Of a stretch of DNA of 34,628 bases, positions 1-9,242 are shown piece by piece. The notes under the pieces are model-generated. The model was not told where the DNA came from and made no database searches. It saw only the letters and a list, made by a program, of their open reading frames with translations. The position numbers and the translations under genes are program-made. Position 1 is the stretch's first letter, and each line of letters begins with the position of its first letter. The stretch lies in the NCBI GenBank assembly GCA_947454135.1, contig CANGJI010000026.1, positions 1 to 34,628 of the forward strand, given 5' to 3'. The DNA is from Sphingomonadaceae bacterium (GTDB lineage Bacteria > Pseudomonadota > Alphaproteobacteria > Sphingomonadales > Sphingomonadaceae).

Positions 1-83
1 AGGATTTCGGCGGCTGGGCCAAGGCGCAGAAGACCTTCTTCGACGATGGCGGCGTGTTCGACCGCATCACCGCGAAGAAGTAG
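1..83 (+). CDS. Sulfate ABC transporter substrate-binding protein, C-terminal end (partial)
   Basis: Only the last 26 codons are present, in the frame starting at position 3 and ending with TAG at 81-83. The peptide contains [19 protein letters not shown] and ends ITAKK, which matches the conserved C-terminus of periplasmic sulfate/thiosulfate-binding proteins (CysP/Sbp), where an FGGW..AQ..HF.DGG.FD pattern is usual. The family captures sulfate or thiosulfate in the periplasm and delivers it to CysTWA. The three transporter genes follow immediately on the same strand, which supports the call. CysP and Sbp cannot be told apart from so short a piece. Confidence 0.85.
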   Translation, partial: DFGGWAKAQKTFFDDGGVFDRITAKK

Positions 84-105
84 GGCAGGGGCCGGGGACC
101 GCACC

Positions 106-948
106 ATGTCCGCTCGTACCGCACGCTGGAGGCAGCCGTCCGTGCTGCCCGGCTTCGGCCTCAGCTTCGGCTTCACGCTTGCGTGGCTGACGCTGATCGT
201 GCTGATCCCGCTCGCCACGATCTTCCTCAAGGCTGGCGGGATGGGCTGGGCGCAGTTCGTCGAAGTGGGCTTCAGCCCGCGCGCGATGGCCGCCTACCGG
301 CTGAGCTTCGGCACGGCGGCGATGGCGGGCCTCGTCAATGCGGTGTTCGGCCTCGTCGTCGCCTGGGTGCTGGTGCGCTATTCTTTTCCGGGCAAGCAGG
401 TGGTGAGCGCACTCGTCGATCTGCCCTTTGCACTGCCGACAGCGGTTGCAGGCATCGCGCTCACCGCGCTCTATGCGCCGCAGGGCTGGATCGGCCAGTA
501 TCTCGAACCGCTCGGGATCAAGGTCGCCTTTACCTGGGTCGGCATTTCCATCGCGCTCGTTTTCATCGGCCTTCCGTTCGTCGTCCGCTCGGTTGAGCCG
601 GTGTTGGCGGACCTTGGCCGCGAGGTGGAGGAAGCCGCCGCCACCCTCGGCGCGAGCCGCTGGCAGACCTTCACCCGCGTGATCTTCCCCGCCATCGGCC
701 CTGCGCTCCTTACCGGCTTCGCGCTCGCCTTCGCGCGGGGGGTGGGCGAATATGGCTCGGTGATCTTCATCTCGGGCAACATGCCCGGCCGCACCGAGAT
801 TGCGCCGCTGCTGATCGTCACCCAGCTCGAGCAATACGCCTATGCCGGCGCGACCGCGATTGCCGTGGTCATGATGCTCGCCTCCTTTGCGGTGCTGCTC
901 CTCATCAACCTGATCCAGGCCGCCAGCCGCCGGAGGATGGGCGCATGA
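106..948 (+). CDS. cysT: Sulfate ABC transporter permease CysT (CysU)
   Basis: Inner-membrane permease of the sulfate/thiosulfate importer, about 280 residues, with roughly six hydrophobic segments. The cytoplasmic coupling (EAA) loop is clear: [17 protein letters not shown] followed by [10 protein letters not shown]. The start at ATG 106 is preferred because a purine-rich GGGGA stretch precedes it and homologues begin near here. An in-frame ATG at 46 would add 20 residues that overlap the end of the binding-protein gene and do not look conserved. The gene ends in an ATGA overlap with cysW, so the two are translationally coupled. Its partner permease, ATPase and binding protein are all adjacent, so assignment as CysT and not another family permease is secure. 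Confidence 0.95.
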   Translation: MSARTARWRQPSVLPGFGLSFGFTLAWLTLIVLIPLATIFLKAGGMGWAQFVEVGFSPRAMAAYRLSFGTAAMAGLVNAVFGLVVAWVLVRYSFPGKQVVSALVDLPFALPTAVAGIALTALYAPQGWIGQYLEPLGIKVAFTWVGISIALVFIGLPFVVRSVEPVLADLGREVEEAAATLGASRWQTFTRVIFPAIGPALLTGFALAFARGVGEYGSVIFISGNMPGRTEIAPLLIVTQLEQYAYAGATAIAVVMMLASFAVLLLINLIQAASRRRMGA

Positions 949-1781
949 GCGTGCGGGCAACCACCGAGAGCCCGGTCGCCCGTGCGGTGCTGATAGCCAT
1001 CGCGCTCGTGTTCCTCGGCTTCTTTCTGCTCCTGCCGCTGCTTGCGGTGTTCAGCGAAGCGCTGCGGCAGGGAACGGGTCCGTTCCTCGATGCGCTGCAC
1101 ACCCCCGATGCGCTGGCCGCGATCCGGCTGACGCTGCTAATCGCCGCGATTGCCGTGCCGCTCAACATGGTGTTCGGCGTCGCCGCAAGCTGGGCAATCA
1201 CCAAGTTCCAGTTCCCCGGCAAGGCGCTGCTGATCACGCTGATCGACCTGCCATTCTCGGTCTCGCCGGTCGTTTCGGGCCTGATCTTCGTGCTGCTGTT
1301 CGGTGCCAATGGCCTGTTCGGCGCGTGGCTTGCCGAGCACGACATCAAGATCATCTTCGCGGTGCCGGGCATTGTGCTGGCGACGGTGTTCATCACCTTC
1401 CCCTTCGTCGCGCGCGAGCTCATCCCGCTGATGCTGGAGCAGGGCAAGGACGACGAGGAAGCCGCGATCTCCCTTGGCGCGAATGGCTGGCAGACCTTCT
1501 GGCATGTCACGCTTCCCAACATCCGCTGGGGCCTGCTCTATGGTGTGCTGCTCTGCAACGCGCGCGCCATGGGTGAGTTCGGCGCGGTTTCGGTCGTCTC
1601 GGGCCACATGCGGGGCGAGACCAACACGATGCCGCTCCATGTCGAGATTCTCTACAACGAGTACGATTTCGTCGGCGCCTTCGCGGTCGCCTCTCTCCTG
1701 GCGCTGCTCGCCCTGGTGACGCTCGTCGCCAAGACGGTGCTTGAATGGCGCTTCAGCCTCCATGCAGGAGCACGGCATTGA
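945..1781 (+). CDS. cysW: Sulfate ABC transporter permease CysW
   Basis: Second inner-membrane permease of the sulfate importer, 278 residues, homologous to CysT. Six hydrophobic segments are visible, with the EAA loop [20 protein letters not shown] and the CysW-like C-terminal stretch [20 protein letters not shown]. The ATG at 945 overlaps the cysT stop as ATGA. The 3' end overlaps the probable TTG start of cysA as TTGA at 1778-1781, so cysT, cysW and cysA should be made in a coupled way from one mRNA. Gene order cysT-cysW-cysA is the usual one for the family. Confidence 0.95.
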   Translation: MSVRATTESPVARAVLIAIALVFLGFFLLLPLLAVFSEALRQGTGPFLDALHTPDALAAIRLTLLIAAIAVPLNMVFGVAASWAITKFQFPGKALLITLIDLPFSVSPVVSGLIFVLLFGANGLFGAWLAEHDIKIIFAVPGIVLATVFITFPFVARELIPLMLEQGKDDEEAAISLGANGWQTFWHVTLPNIRWGLLYGVLLCNARAMGEFGAVSVVSGHMRGETNTMPLHVEILYNEYDFVGAFAVASLLALLALVTLVAKTVLEWRFSLHAGARH

Positions 1782-2770
1782 TCCACCTTCGCGGCATAAC
1801 CAAGCGTTTCGGCGAATACCCGGCGCTGCACGGCATTGATCTCGATGTCGCGCCGGGCGAATTCATCGCGCTACTCGGCCCCTCGGGTTCGGGCAAGACA
1901 ACGCTCCTGCGCATCATCGCGGGCCTCGAATTTCAGGACAGCGGCACCGTACTGCTGGGCGGCGAGGACGTATCCGCCACCCCCGTGGCAGACCGTCATG
2001 TCGGTTTCGTGTTCCAGCACTATGCACTGTTTCGCCACATGACGGTGGCCGACAATGTCGCCTTCGGCCTCAGCGTTCGCCGGGGCAAGGGCCGCCTGCC
2101 CAAGGCCGCCCGCCAGGCCCGCGCGGAGGAGCTGCTGCGCCTTGTCCAGCTTGAGGGCCTCGGCGCGCGTTATCCGGGCCAGCTTTCCGGCGGCCAGCGC
2201 CAGCGCGTTGCGCTTGCCCGTGCGCTTGCCATCGAGCCGCGCCTGCTGCTCCTCGATGAACCCTTTGGCGCGCTCGATGCCAAGGTCCGCAAGGATCTGC
2301 GCCGCTGGCTGCGCGATCTGCACAAGCAGGTGGGCCTGACCTCGATCTTCGTGACGCACGATCAGGAAGAAGCGCTCGAACTCGCCGACCGCGTCGTGGT
2401 GATGAACCAGGGTCGGATCGAACAGGTCGGCGCGCCCGATGCCGTCTACATGAACCCCGAAACCCCGTTCGTGTCGCACTTTGTCGGCGAAACCAATCGC
2501 TTGCCCGCAGCAGGCGGCGAAATCCACTTCCGCCCGCACGAGATCACCCTCGCGGCTGACGGCGCGGAGGCCCTGCTGGTCGACAACGTGTTCCGCAAGG
2601 GCGCGGTGTGGCGCGCGGAAGGCCTGCTCGAAGGCAGTGGCCAGTTCGTCGAGCTCGATCTGCCGAGCAGCGGCGAGGCGCCGCAGCTGGGCCAGACGAT
2701 CCGCTTCAATCCCCATAGCGCCCGCATGTTCAACGCAGATGGAGACCAGACCCAAGGAGCCCACCGATGA
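1778..2770 (+). CDS. cysA: Sulfate ABC transporter ATP-binding protein CysA
   Basis: ATPase subunit that powers the CysTW permease, 330 residues. Visible motifs in order are Walker [10 protein letters not shown]-loop FVFQHYALF, signature LSGGQRQR, Walker [13 protein letters not shown] and switch THDQEEA, followed by a C-terminal regulatory TOBE-like region (about residue 235 onward). I chose TTG 1778 because AGGAG at 1766-1770 lies 7 nt upstream and homologues begin close to the [10 protein letters not shown] stretch. An upstream in-frame ATG at 1745 would add 11 residues that merely read through the end of cysW. The gene overlaps the following small gene by ATGA. Confidence 0.95.
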   Translation: MIHLRGITKRFGEYPALHGIDLDVAPGEFIALLGPSGSGKTTLLRIIAGLEFQDSGTVLLGGEDVSATPVADRHVGFVFQHYALFRHMTVADNVAFGLSVRRGKGRLPKAARQARAEELLRLVQLEGLGARYPGQLSGGQRQRVALARALAIEPRLLLLDEPFGALDAKVRKDLRRWLRDLHKQVGLTSIFVTHDQEEALELADRVVVMNQGRIEQVGAPDAVYMNPETPFVSHFVGETNRLPAAGGEIHFRPHEITLAADGAEALLVDNVFRKGAVWRAEGLLEGSGQFVELDLPSSGEAPQLGQTIRFNPHSARMFNADGDQTQGAHR

Positions 2771-2937
2771 CCACACCAACACCGCAGCCAGATGCCCAGC
2801 GCCACCTCGAGGAAAGCCTCGCCAGCGTGCGCGAGGCGCTCACCGGCCTGCGCTTCGGCACCGTTGCACTCACCGTGCACGAGGGCCGCGTCGTCCAGAT
2901 CGACGTGACCGAAAAGAAGCGCCTGAAGCCCAGCTGA
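2767..2937 (+). CDS. Small YezD/DUF2292-family protein
   Basis: A 56-residue gene whose ATG overlaps the cysA stop as ATGA, so it is part of the sulfate operon. The N-terminal half is a charged helix ([20 protein letters not shown]) and the C-terminal half is a beta-type stretch [20 protein letters not shown]. This short layout, ending in a VVQID.TEK.R motif, is that of the YezD (DUF2292) family, small proteins of unknown molecular function that I recall being found repeatedly beside sulfur-assimilation and sulfate-transport genes. The sequence shows only the fold pattern and the coupling to cysA. A role in sensing or handling sulfur during import is inference. Confidence 0.85.
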   Translation: MTTPTPQPDAQRHLEESLASVREALTGLRFGTVALTVHEGRVVQIDVTEKKRLKPS

Positions 2938-3019
2938 CCTGAACCGATTTCCGTAACCCAATTCACAATCGCCCACCGGACCACCGGAGGCATCGTGACC
3001 CTGATCCAAAGGATTGACG

Positions 3020-5515
3020 ATGACTTTGCGTGTCCTGCTCCTTGGCGGAGCGGCGCTCCTGCCGCTTGCTGCCACTCCGGCGTTCGCCGCCGAAATCCCT
3101 GCTGAAACCGCCGCTGCTGCCGCGCCCGCCGATCAGACCACCTCGGTCGGCACCGGCCAGAGCGACAACGACACGATCGTTGTCACCGCGCGCCGCCGTG
3201 CCGAAACCGCGCAGGATGTGCCGCTCGCTATCTCCGTCGTCGGCGGCGATCACATCGATGCGACCGGCGCGTTCAACGTCGGCCGTCTCCAGCAGCTCAC
3301 CCCGACGCTGCAGTTCACCTCGTCCAACCCGCGCAACACCTCGGTCAACATCCGCGGCCTCGGTGCGCCGCTCGGCCTCACCAACGATGGCATCGAGCAG
3401 GGCGTGGGCATCTATGTCGACGACGTCTACATGGCGCGCGTCGCCAGCAGCACGTTCGATTTCCTCGACGTGAAGCAGATCGAAGTCCTGCGCGGGCCGC
3501 AGGGCACGCTTTACGGCAAGAACACCACTGCCGGCGCGATCAACATCACCAGCCGCCAGCCCTCGTTCGAACCCGAAGGCCGCGTTGAACTGAGCGCCGG
3601 CAACCTCGGCTTCTTCCAGGCCAAGGCCGCGCTGTCTGCTCCGCTGTCGGACACGGTCGCGGTGCGTCTTGCCGGCTCGCTTACCGATCGTCACGGCACG
3701 ATTTTCAACGTGACCTCGGGTCTCAAGGTCAACTCGCAGGACAACCTCGGTCTGCGCGGCCAGATCCTTTGGAAGCCGTCCAACGGCGTGGAGTTCACGC
3801 TCGCTGGTGATTACAGCCATCAGAACCCTACCTGCTGCACGCAGATCTACGTCCGCGTCGGTGCCACCCAGCGCCCGCTGAACCGCCAGTATGCCGCGCT
3901 TGCCGCCGCGCAGAACTATGCCGTGCCCAGCACCAATCCGTTCGACCGCGTGACTGACGTCGATACCCCGCTGCGCGCCCGGAACGACATCGGCGGCGTT
4001 TCGCTGCGCGCCAAGATCGATACCGGGATCGGTACGGTCACGTCGGTCACCGCGTGGCGCTACTGGGATTGGGATCCCTCGAACGACCGCGACTTCCTCG
4101 GCCTGCCGATCACCTCGAAGTCGAACAACCCGTCGCATCAGGACCAGTATTCGCAGGAACTGCGTCTCTCGGGCGAGACCGGCAAGCTGGGCTACACGCT
4201 GGGCGCGTTCGGTTTCTACCAGAAGATCACCACACAGGGTGTTCAGCAGCAGGGCTCTGCCGCCAGCCGCTGGTTGATTGCGCCGAGCAACGCGCTTTCA
4301 CGCGATCCCAGCGTGCTCGACGGGCTGACCGCGAACAACGACATCAGCCTCAAGAACACCAGCGCCGCGATCTTCGGCAAGTTCATCTACAAGCTGACGG
4401 ATGCGTTCTCGATCCAGCCAGGCTTCCGTCTGAACTATGACAAGAAGGTCGGCAGCTACAACTCGGTCGTGACCGATGGCGCGGGCAATCTCGTCGTGTT
4501 CGAATTCGATTCAGCCGGCAGGAGCCTCAACTCCGCGCGCGAGCGGGCGCAGCTTGCAGTGCTCGCCCCGCAGTCGTTCAAGGCGAACTTCAGCGCCTGG
4601 AACTTCTCTGGCGACGTCACCGCAGCATGGGATGTGACCCGCGATATCCACCTCTACGCAACTTATGCGAAGAGCTTCAAGACGGGCGGCATCAACCTCA
4701 ACGGCGTGCCGGCGGATTCCGTGACTGGCGTTCCGCTGCTCGATCTCGCCACGATCAAGCCGGAATCGGTCAATCACTTCGAAGCGGGGATCAAGACCCA
4801 GTTCTGGGGCCGCAAGGTGACCTTCAACATTTCGGCCTTCCGCACCGATATCAGCAATTATCAGGCGCAGGTCTCGAACTTCGCGGTCGGTGTGATCCGC
4901 GGCTATCTCGCCAATGCCGACAAGGCCCGCTCGCAGGGCGTGGAGTTCGATGCCTCGTTCCGCCCGAGCGAGCGCTTCAACATCTACGGCAACGGTGCCT
5001 ATACCGATGCCAAGTTCGTGAAGTTCACCAATGCGCCGTGCCCGCCCGAGCTGTCTGGCGGCACCGCGCAGCCGCTCGATGCCAACGGTGTGCCGACCGG
5101 GCCGACGGCTGCACCCGGCACCCCCGGCATCAGCCCCGCGCAGTGCGACATTTCGGGCTCGCGCCTCCCGGGCGTATCGAAGTGGGCGTTCTCCTATGGC
5201 GCGGAAGGCAACGTGCCGGTCACGCTGTTGGGCACGGAAGGACAGGCCTACCTCGGCTTCGATGGCAGCTACCGCTCGTCGTGGTCGTCGAATTCGAGCC
5301 CCTCGGCCTATACCAATGTCGATGGCTATGCGCTGACCAACTTCCGCTTCGGCTTCCGTACCGAAAAGGGCATCGACGTCTATGGCTGGGTGCGCAACGC
5401 GTTCGACGTCAACTACTACGACCAGCTCGCGGTTGCGCCGGGCAACACCGGCCTGATCGTCGGCAACATCGGCGATCCGCGCACGTTTGGCGGCACCGTG
5501 AAGATCACGTTCTGA
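3020..5515 (+). CDS. TonB-dependent outer-membrane receptor
   Basis: An 831-residue outer-membrane active transporter. A signal peptide (residues 1-23, ending ATPAFA) is followed by a short Ala/Pro-rich linker, a TonB box DTIVVTA at about 51-57, a plug domain with VPLAISVVGGDHI, NIRGLG and VEVLRGPQG-like IEVLRGPQGTLYGKNT, and a long barrel ending in aromatic ...TVKITF, as needed for BAM recognition. The start is ATG 3020 with AAAGGA at 3008-3013 six bases upstream; TTG 3014 is possible. It lies 82 bp after the YezD gene on the same strand with no obvious terminator between, so co-transcription with the sulfate transporter is plausible. The substrate cannot be read from sequence; an oxidised sulfur compound is an inference from context. 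Confidence 0.93.
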   Translation: MTLRVLLLGGAALLPLAATPAFAAEIPAETAAAAAPADQTTSVGTGQSDNDTIVVTARRRAETAQDVPLAISVVGGDHIDATGAFNVGRLQQLTPTLQFTSSNPRNTSVNIRGLGAPLGLTNDGIEQGVGIYVDDVYMARVASSTFDFLDVKQIEVLRGPQGTLYGKNTTAGAINITSRQPSFEPEGRVELSAGNLGFFQAKAALSAPLSDTVAVRLAGSLTDRHGTIFNVTSGLKVNSQDNLGLRGQILWKPSNGVEFTLAGDYSHQNPTCCTQIYVRVGATQRPLNRQYAALAAAQNYAVPSTNPFDRVTDVDTPLRARNDIGGVSLRAKIDTGIGTVTSVTAWRYWDWDPSNDRDFLGLPITSKSNNPSHQDQYSQELRLSGETGKLGYTLGAFGFYQKITTQGVQQQGSAASRWLIAPSNALSRDPSVLDGLTANNDISLKNTSAAIFGKFIYKLTDAFSIQPGFRLNYDKKVGSYNSVVTDGAGNLVVFEFDSAGRSLNSARERAQLAVLAPQSFKANFSAWNFSGDVTAAWDVTRDIHLYATYAKSFKTGGINLNGVPADSVTGVPLLDLATIKPESVNHFEAGIKTQFWGRKVTFNISAFRTDISNYQAQVSNFAVGVIRGYLANADKARSQGVEFDASFRPSERFNIYGNGAYTDAKFVKFTNAPCPPELSGGTAQPLDANGVPTGPTAAPGTPGISPAQCDISGSRLPGVSKWAFSYGAEGNVPVTLLGTEGQAYLGFDGSYRSSWSSNSSPSAYTNVDGYALTNFRFGFRTEKGIDVYGWVRNAFDVNYYDQLAVAPGNTGLIVGNIGDPRTFGGTVKITF

Positions 5516-5525
5516 GGCTGAAGGT

Positions 5526-5554
5526 GAGGGGAGGCGCCCGCGGCGCTTCCCCTC
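5526..5554 (+). terminator. Terminator-like hairpin after the TonB receptor
   Basis: Twelve-base arms 5526-5537 (GAGGGGAGGCGC) and 5543-5554 (GCGCTTCCCCTC) pair fully, with one G-U wobble and a 5-nt loop. It starts 10 nt after the receptor stop codon. Only a weak AATTC follows instead of a run of T, so it may end transcription inefficiently or protect the mRNA 3' end. Confidence 0.6.
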
Positions 5555-5578
5555 AATTCAGGCGCGGCGTTTGCTGAT

Positions 5579-5683
5579 CTGGATTCCCGCCTTCGCGGGA
5601 ATGACGAGATGAGCAAGCATACCAATCAAGTCTTCGTCATCCCCGCTCTTTCCTTCGTCATCCCCGCGTAGGCGGGGATCCAG
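5579..5683. repeat. REP-like palindromic repeat pair (reverse unit, partial unit, forward unit)
   Basis: A 29-bp palindromic unit occurs in reverse orientation at 5579-5607 (core CCCGCCTTCGCGGG then AATGACGA) and in forward orientation at 5655-5683 (TCGTCATCCCCGCG then TAGGCGGGGATCCAG). A truncated forward copy TCGTCATCCCCGC lies at 5634-5646. A related pair is found at 9253-9316. The units lie between two convergent genes. Head-to-head pairing of GC-rich palindromes is typical of REP/BIME elements, which can end transcription or stabilise mRNA ends. Confidence 0.75.
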
Positions 5684-5718
5684 AGCGGCATCGGCCAACA
5701 TCACCCGCCATCACCGCA

Positions 5719-6570
5719 TCAGCGGTTCCCGTCGATGAAATCCCCCAGCACGCCGAGCGCAGAGCCTTCGCCGCGGTTCTGTCCGCCGCCCGGCATGGCC
5801 GCCGCGAGCATCCGGCCTGCGAGACGCGCGAAGGGCAGGGACTGGATCCAGACCTTGCCCGGCCCCGTCAGCCGCGCGAAGAACAGGCCCTCGCCGCCGA
5901 ACAGCACGCTCTTCACGCCGCCAGCCGCGATCAGGTCGAACGTCACGCCGGGCGTATAGGCAGCAAGGCAGCCGGTATCGACATGCAGTTCCTCGCCGGG
6001 GGCAAGCTCGCGCTCGACCAGCGTGCCGCCCATCTGGACGAAGACCCAGCCATCGCCTTCCAGCTTCTGCATGATGAAGCCTTCACCGCCGAACAGCCCG
6101 GTCATGATCCGGCGCTGGAAGGCGATCCCGATGCTCACCCCGCGCGCGGCGCACAGAAAGCTGTCCTTCTGGCAGATCAGCGTCCCGCCCAGTTCCGAAA
6201 GCTTCAGCGGCAGGATCGCGCCGGGGGTAGGGGAGGCGAACGCCACGCGCGCCTTGCCTTGGCCGGTATGGGTGAACACCGTGGTGAACAGGCTTTCGCC
6301 GGTCAGCAGGCGCTTGCCCGCGCCCAGCAGCTTGCCCATGAAGCCGCTGCCCTGATCCTGGCTGCCCCGACCTTCACTGCCATCGCCGAAAACGGTCGTC
6401 ATCTCGATCGAGCCGTCCTTCCATACGAAGGCCCCGGCTTCAGCCACCGCGCTTTCGCCGGGATCGAGCTCGATCTCGACGAATTGCAGTTCCTGTCCCT
6501 TGATTTCGAAATCGATATCGTCGGCCACGCCGGCGCTACGCATGTGGCGCCAGGGATTGTTCGATGCCAT
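5719..6570 (-). CDS. AIM24 / TIGR00266-family protein
   Basis: About 283 residues, from ATG at 6570 (MASNNPWRHM) to the stop at 5719. The protein carries the repeated beta-rich pattern of the TIGR00266/AIM24 family: an early GESAVAEAGAFVWKDG stretch, a Gly-rich insertion with GSGFMGKLLGAGKRLL, and the repeats FGGEGFIMQKLEGDG and FGGEGLFFARLTGPGKVW. The family is widespread in bacteria, lacks a known catalytic centre, and its biochemical role is unknown; eukaryotic AIM24 is linked to mitochondrial membrane organisation. No signal peptide is seen. The frame stays open upstream to 6795, but the extra residues look unlike the family, and an AGGGA sequence precedes the chosen ATG. It is convergent with the TonB receptor and divergent from ahpC. 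Confidence 0.88.
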   Translation of the reverse strand: MASNNPWRHMRSAGVADDIDFEIKGQELQFVEIELDPGESAVAEAGAFVWKDGSIEMTTVFGDGSEGRGSQDQGSGFMGKLLGAGKRLLTGESLFTTVFTHTGQGKARVAFASPTPGAILPLKLSELGGTLICQKDSFLCAARGVSIGIAFQRRIMTGLFGGEGFIMQKLEGDGWVFVQMGGTLVERELAPGEELHVDTGCLAAYTPGVTFDLIAAGGVKSVLFGGEGLFFARLTGPGKVWIQSLPFARLAGRMLAAAMPGGGQNRGEGSALGVLGDFIDGNR

Positions 6571-6948
6571 CGCGGTGGTTCCCTTTTTGCGGATGCTGTT
6601 CAGGAGCCCCATTCTAGCCGATCGGCAAGCAGACGCAGCAGGCTTTATTCGCTTGTCGGATACCGCACGCGGCGGCTTTCGCGCGTTTTTGGGCGACACC
6701 TCCTGAGGCGGAGCAATGGCACCGCCAGCGTGGGAGCCGCATGAAACGGCCGATGTGGCCCAATGCCTATTGCGTAACGATCGGCTGCTAACCATGTCCC
6801 GGGCGCGGTCGGGCGCTCTGCTGATTGATCGAGCCAGTCAATCAATCTGGTCAGGATTGATCATTAGCAGCGCGCGACCGTTCGCGCTAAAGCGCACCCG
6901 CCATTCATGCAGACCATCCCGGTCTGCGATCACAAGGAAGCGAGACGC
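6571..6948. other. Intergenic region between divergent AIM24-family gene and ahpC
   Basis: This 378-bp stretch shows no credible gene on either strand. It must hold the promoters of both divergent genes. The only strong structure is the dyad at 6818-6870, listed separately. AAGGAAG at 6934-6940 is the ahpC ribosome-binding site. I could not place convincing -35/-10 hexamers for either gene. Confidence 0.6.
6818..6870. promoter_or_regulatory. Candidate operator (53-bp dyad) upstream of ahpC
   Basis: The arms CTGCTGATTGATC (6818-6830) and GATCATTAGCAG (6859-6870) are inverted copies differing by one substitution and one missing base. Between them, TCAATCA (6838-6844) is an inverted copy of TGATTGA (6822-6828). 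GATTGATC also repeats directly at 6823 and 6855, 32 bp apart, about three helical turns. The footprint length and position, 79 bp before ahpC, would suit a tetrameric LysR-type regulator such as OxyR. The spaced ATAG/CTAT consensus of enteric OxyR sites is not evident, so the regulator is a guess. Confidence 0.4.
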
Positions 6949-7512
6949 ATGTCCCTGATCAACACCCCGATCAAGCCCTTCGCCAACACCGCCTACAAGG
7001 AAGGCAAGTTCGTCGACATCACCGAGGCCGACATCGCCGGCAAGTGGGCCGTGTTCTTCTTCTATCCGGCCGACTTCACCTTCGTCTGCCCGACCGAGCT
7101 CGAAGACCTTCAGGACAACTATGCCGAGCTGCAGGGCATGGGCGTCGAGGTGTTCGGCGTCTCGACCGACACGCACTTCAGCCACAAGGCCTGGGCCGAC
7201 AGCTCGCCCGCGATTGGCAAGATCACCTACTACCTCGTCGGTGACCAGAACCACACGCTGACCAACAATTTCGACAACCTGCGCCCCGGCGTCGGTCTGG
7301 CCGACCGTGGCACGTTCGTCGTCGATCCGGACGGTGTGATCCAGCTGATCGAAATCACTCCCGAGGGCGTGGGCCGCAACGCTGCCGAACTCGTCCGCAA
7401 GATCAAGGCCGCCAAGTACTGGCGCGAGCACCCCGGTCAGGTGTGCCCGGCCAAGTGGGAAGAAGGCGGCGAGACCCTCGCGCCTTCGATCGATCTGGTT
7501 GGCAAGATCTGA
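6949..7512 (+). CDS. ahpC: Alkyl hydroperoxide reductase subunit C (peroxiredoxin)
   Basis: A typical 2-Cys peroxiredoxin of 187 residues that reduces hydrogen peroxide, organic peroxides and peroxynitrite in the cytoplasm. The peroxidatic cysteine is Cys47 in FTFVCPTE and the resolving cysteine is Cys166 in [10 protein letters not shown], the same positions as in the E. coli enzyme. The start at ATG 6949 ([10 protein letters not shown]) has AAGGAAG at 6934-6940; an in-frame ATG at 6907 would add 14 unconserved residues. The dedicated reductase gene ahpF follows 173 bp downstream on the same strand, with hairpin-forming sequence between them that could make AhpC more abundant than AhpF. Confidence 0.97.
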   Translation: MSLINTPIKPFANTAYKEGKFVDITEADIAGKWAVFFFYPADFTFVCPTELEDLQDNYAELQGMGVEVFGVSTDTHFSHKAWADSSPAIGKITYYLVGDQNHTLTNNFDNLRPGVGLADRGTFVVDPDGVIQLIEITPEGVGRNAAELVRKIKAAKYWREHPGQVCPAKWEEGGETLAPSIDLVGKI

Positions 7513-7520
7513 TGACCTTC

Positions 7521-7598
7521 TGCGAGAGCGCCGGCACTCCCCCCGCACGGCCTCTCGCAAACCGCCGGGCGGTGGCCTCTCCCTCCGCCGCCGCCCGG
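7521..7598 (+). other. Two stem-loops in the ahpC-ahpF intercistronic gap
   Basis: TGCGAGAG (7521-7528) pairs with CTCTCGCA (7552-7559). CCGGGCGG (7565-7572) pairs with CCGCCCGG (7591-7598), followed shortly by CATTTTCC. The first starts only 9 nt after the ahpC stop. Such structures between peroxiredoxin and reductase genes could act as partial terminators or mRNA stabilisers, giving more AhpC than AhpF. The T-run is short, so this is tentative. Confidence 0.4.
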
Positions 7599-7685
7599 CC
7601 CCTCATTTTCCTGAACGCCTCCTTCCCGCGCCGGTGATCCCGCCCGCGCGCAGCATTTCGCACGCCCCCTCAAGGAACCTCAGCC

Positions 7686-9242
7686 ATGTCGCTGCTCGAT
7701 GCCGCCACGACCGCCCAGCTCAAGACCTATCTCGGCAATCTGCGCCGTCCGATCGAGCTTGTCGCCAGCCTCGGCGAGGGCCAGAAGAGCAATGACACGC
7801 GCAGCCTCGTCGAGGAAATCGCGGCCTTGTCCGACAAGGTCACCGCGCGCTTCGATGGCACCGACGCACGCCGCCCCAGCTTCGCCATCGGCGCAGTGGG
7901 TGAAGAGGCGCGCGTGCGCTTCGCCGGCCTTCCGCTTGGCCACGAGTTCACTTCGCTGATCCTCGCGCTGCTCCACGTCGGCGGACACCCGCCCAAGGAA
8001 GAGGCCGAATTGCTGGACACCGTGCGCGGCCTTGAAGGGCCGCTGCACTTCGAGACGTTCTTCTCGCTCACCTGCCAGAACTGCCCCGATGTGGTGCAGG
8101 CGCTCAACATCATGGCCGCGCTCAACCCGGCGGTCACCCACGTCGCCATCGACGGTGCGCTGTTCCAGGACGAGGTCGAGCGCCGCAAGATCATGGCCGT
8201 GCCGCAAGTGTTCCTCAACGGCGAACCCTTCGGGCAGGGCCGGATGGATCTCGCGCAGATCGTTGCGAAGATCGATACCGGCGCCGTCGCCCGTGCGGCG
8301 GAGAAGATCGCCGCCAAGGATCCGTTCGACGTCCTCGTCGTCGGTGGCGGTCCCGCTGGCGCTGCGGCGGCCATCTATGCCGCGCGCAAGGGCATCCGCA
8401 CCGGCGTCGTTACCGAACGCTTCGGGGGGCAGGTGCTTGATACGATGGGCATCGAGAACTTCATCTCGGTCCAGCACACCGAAGGCCCGCGCCTCGTTGC
8501 GCAGCTGGAACAGCACGTGAAGGACTACGATGTCGACGTGATGAACCTGCAGAAGGCTGTCGGCCTCAAGCCCGCCAACGGCGATGGTCTCGCCACTGTC
8601 GAGCTTGAAAGCGGCGCCAGCCTGCGCGCCAGGACCGTGATCCTCTCCACAGGCGCGCGCTGGCGGCAGATCGGCGTGCCGGGCGAGGAGGAATATCGCA
8701 ACAAGGGCGTCGCCTATTGCCCGCACTGCGATGGTCCGCTCTACAAGGGCAAGCGCACCGCCGTGATTGGCGGCGGCAATTCGGGGGTAGAGGCCGCAAT
8801 CGACCTCGCCGGCATTGTCGCACATGTCACGCTGATCGAATTCGACAGCGAACTGCGCGCCGATGCCGTGTTGCAGACGAAGCTGCGCAGCCTGCCCAAC
8901 GTCACTGTCATCACCTCGGCGCTCACCACCGAAGTGACCGGCGACGGCGAGAAGGTGACCGGCCTCGTCTACCGCGACCGCACCACGGATGAAGTCCACA
9001 CGCTCGCGCTCGAAGGCATTTTCGTCCAGATCGGCCTCGTGCCCAATACCGAATGGCTGAACGGCGCGCTCGCGATGACCAATCGCGGCGAGATCGAGAT
9101 CGACAGCCACCTCGCCACGAGCCTTCCCGGCGTGTTCGCGGCGGGCGACGTCACGACCGTGCCCTACAAGCAGATCGTGATCGCGATGGGTGAAGGCTCC
9201 AAGGCCGCACTGTCCGCCTTCGACTACCTGATCCGGCACTGA
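7686..9242 (+). CDS. ahpF: Alkyl hydroperoxide reductase subunit F
   Basis: A flavoprotein of 518 residues that passes electrons from NADH through FAD and two disulfide centres to AhpC. An N-terminal double thioredoxin-like domain carries Cys130-x2-Cys133 ([11 protein letters not shown]). An FAD-binding [17 protein letters not shown] follows at about residue 220, the thioredoxin-reductase-like centre is Cys345-x2-Cys348 (AYCPHCDGP), the nucleotide motif is [15 protein letters not shown], and the C-terminal FAD motif is [16 protein letters not shown]. Both redox pairs match those of E. coli AhpF and the length is normal. AAGGAA lies about 10 nt before the ATG. The stop codon lies in the loop of a small perfect hairpin. 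Confidence 0.97.
   Translation: MSLLDAATTAQLKTYLGNLRRPIELVASLGEGQKSNDTRSLVEEIAALSDKVTARFDGTDARRPSFAIGAVGEEARVRFAGLPLGHEFTSLILALLHVGGHPPKEEAELLDTVRGLEGPLHFETFFSLTCQNCPDVVQALNIMAALNPAVTHVAIDGALFQDEVERRKIMAVPQVFLNGEPFGQGRMDLAQIVAKIDTGAVARAAEKIAAKDPFDVLVVGGGPAGAAAAIYAARKGIRTGVVTERFGGQVLDTMGIENFISVQHTEGPRLVAQLEQHVKDYDVDVMNLQKAVGLKPANGDGLATVELESGASLRARTVILSTGARWRQIGVPGEEEYRNKGVAYCPHCDGPLYKGKRTAVIGGGNSGVEAAIDLAGIVAHVTLIEFDSELRADAVLQTKLRSLPNVTVITSALTTEVTGDGEKVTGLVYRDRTTDEVHTLALEGIFVQIGLVPNTEWLNGALAMTNRGEIEIDSHLATSLPGVFAAGDVTTVPYKQIVIAMGEGSKAALSAFDYLIRH

Noticed and set aside
6667..6690. Short ACGCG/CGCGT stem followed by TTTTT, resembling a terminator
   Set aside because: The stem is only 5 bp, and no plus-strand gene lies upstream for it to terminate.
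7680..9239. Open frame of about 519 codons on the minus strand opposite ahpF
   Set aside because: It mirrors ahpF almost exactly, is rich in Arg, His, Asp and Glu, and shows no recognisable domain.
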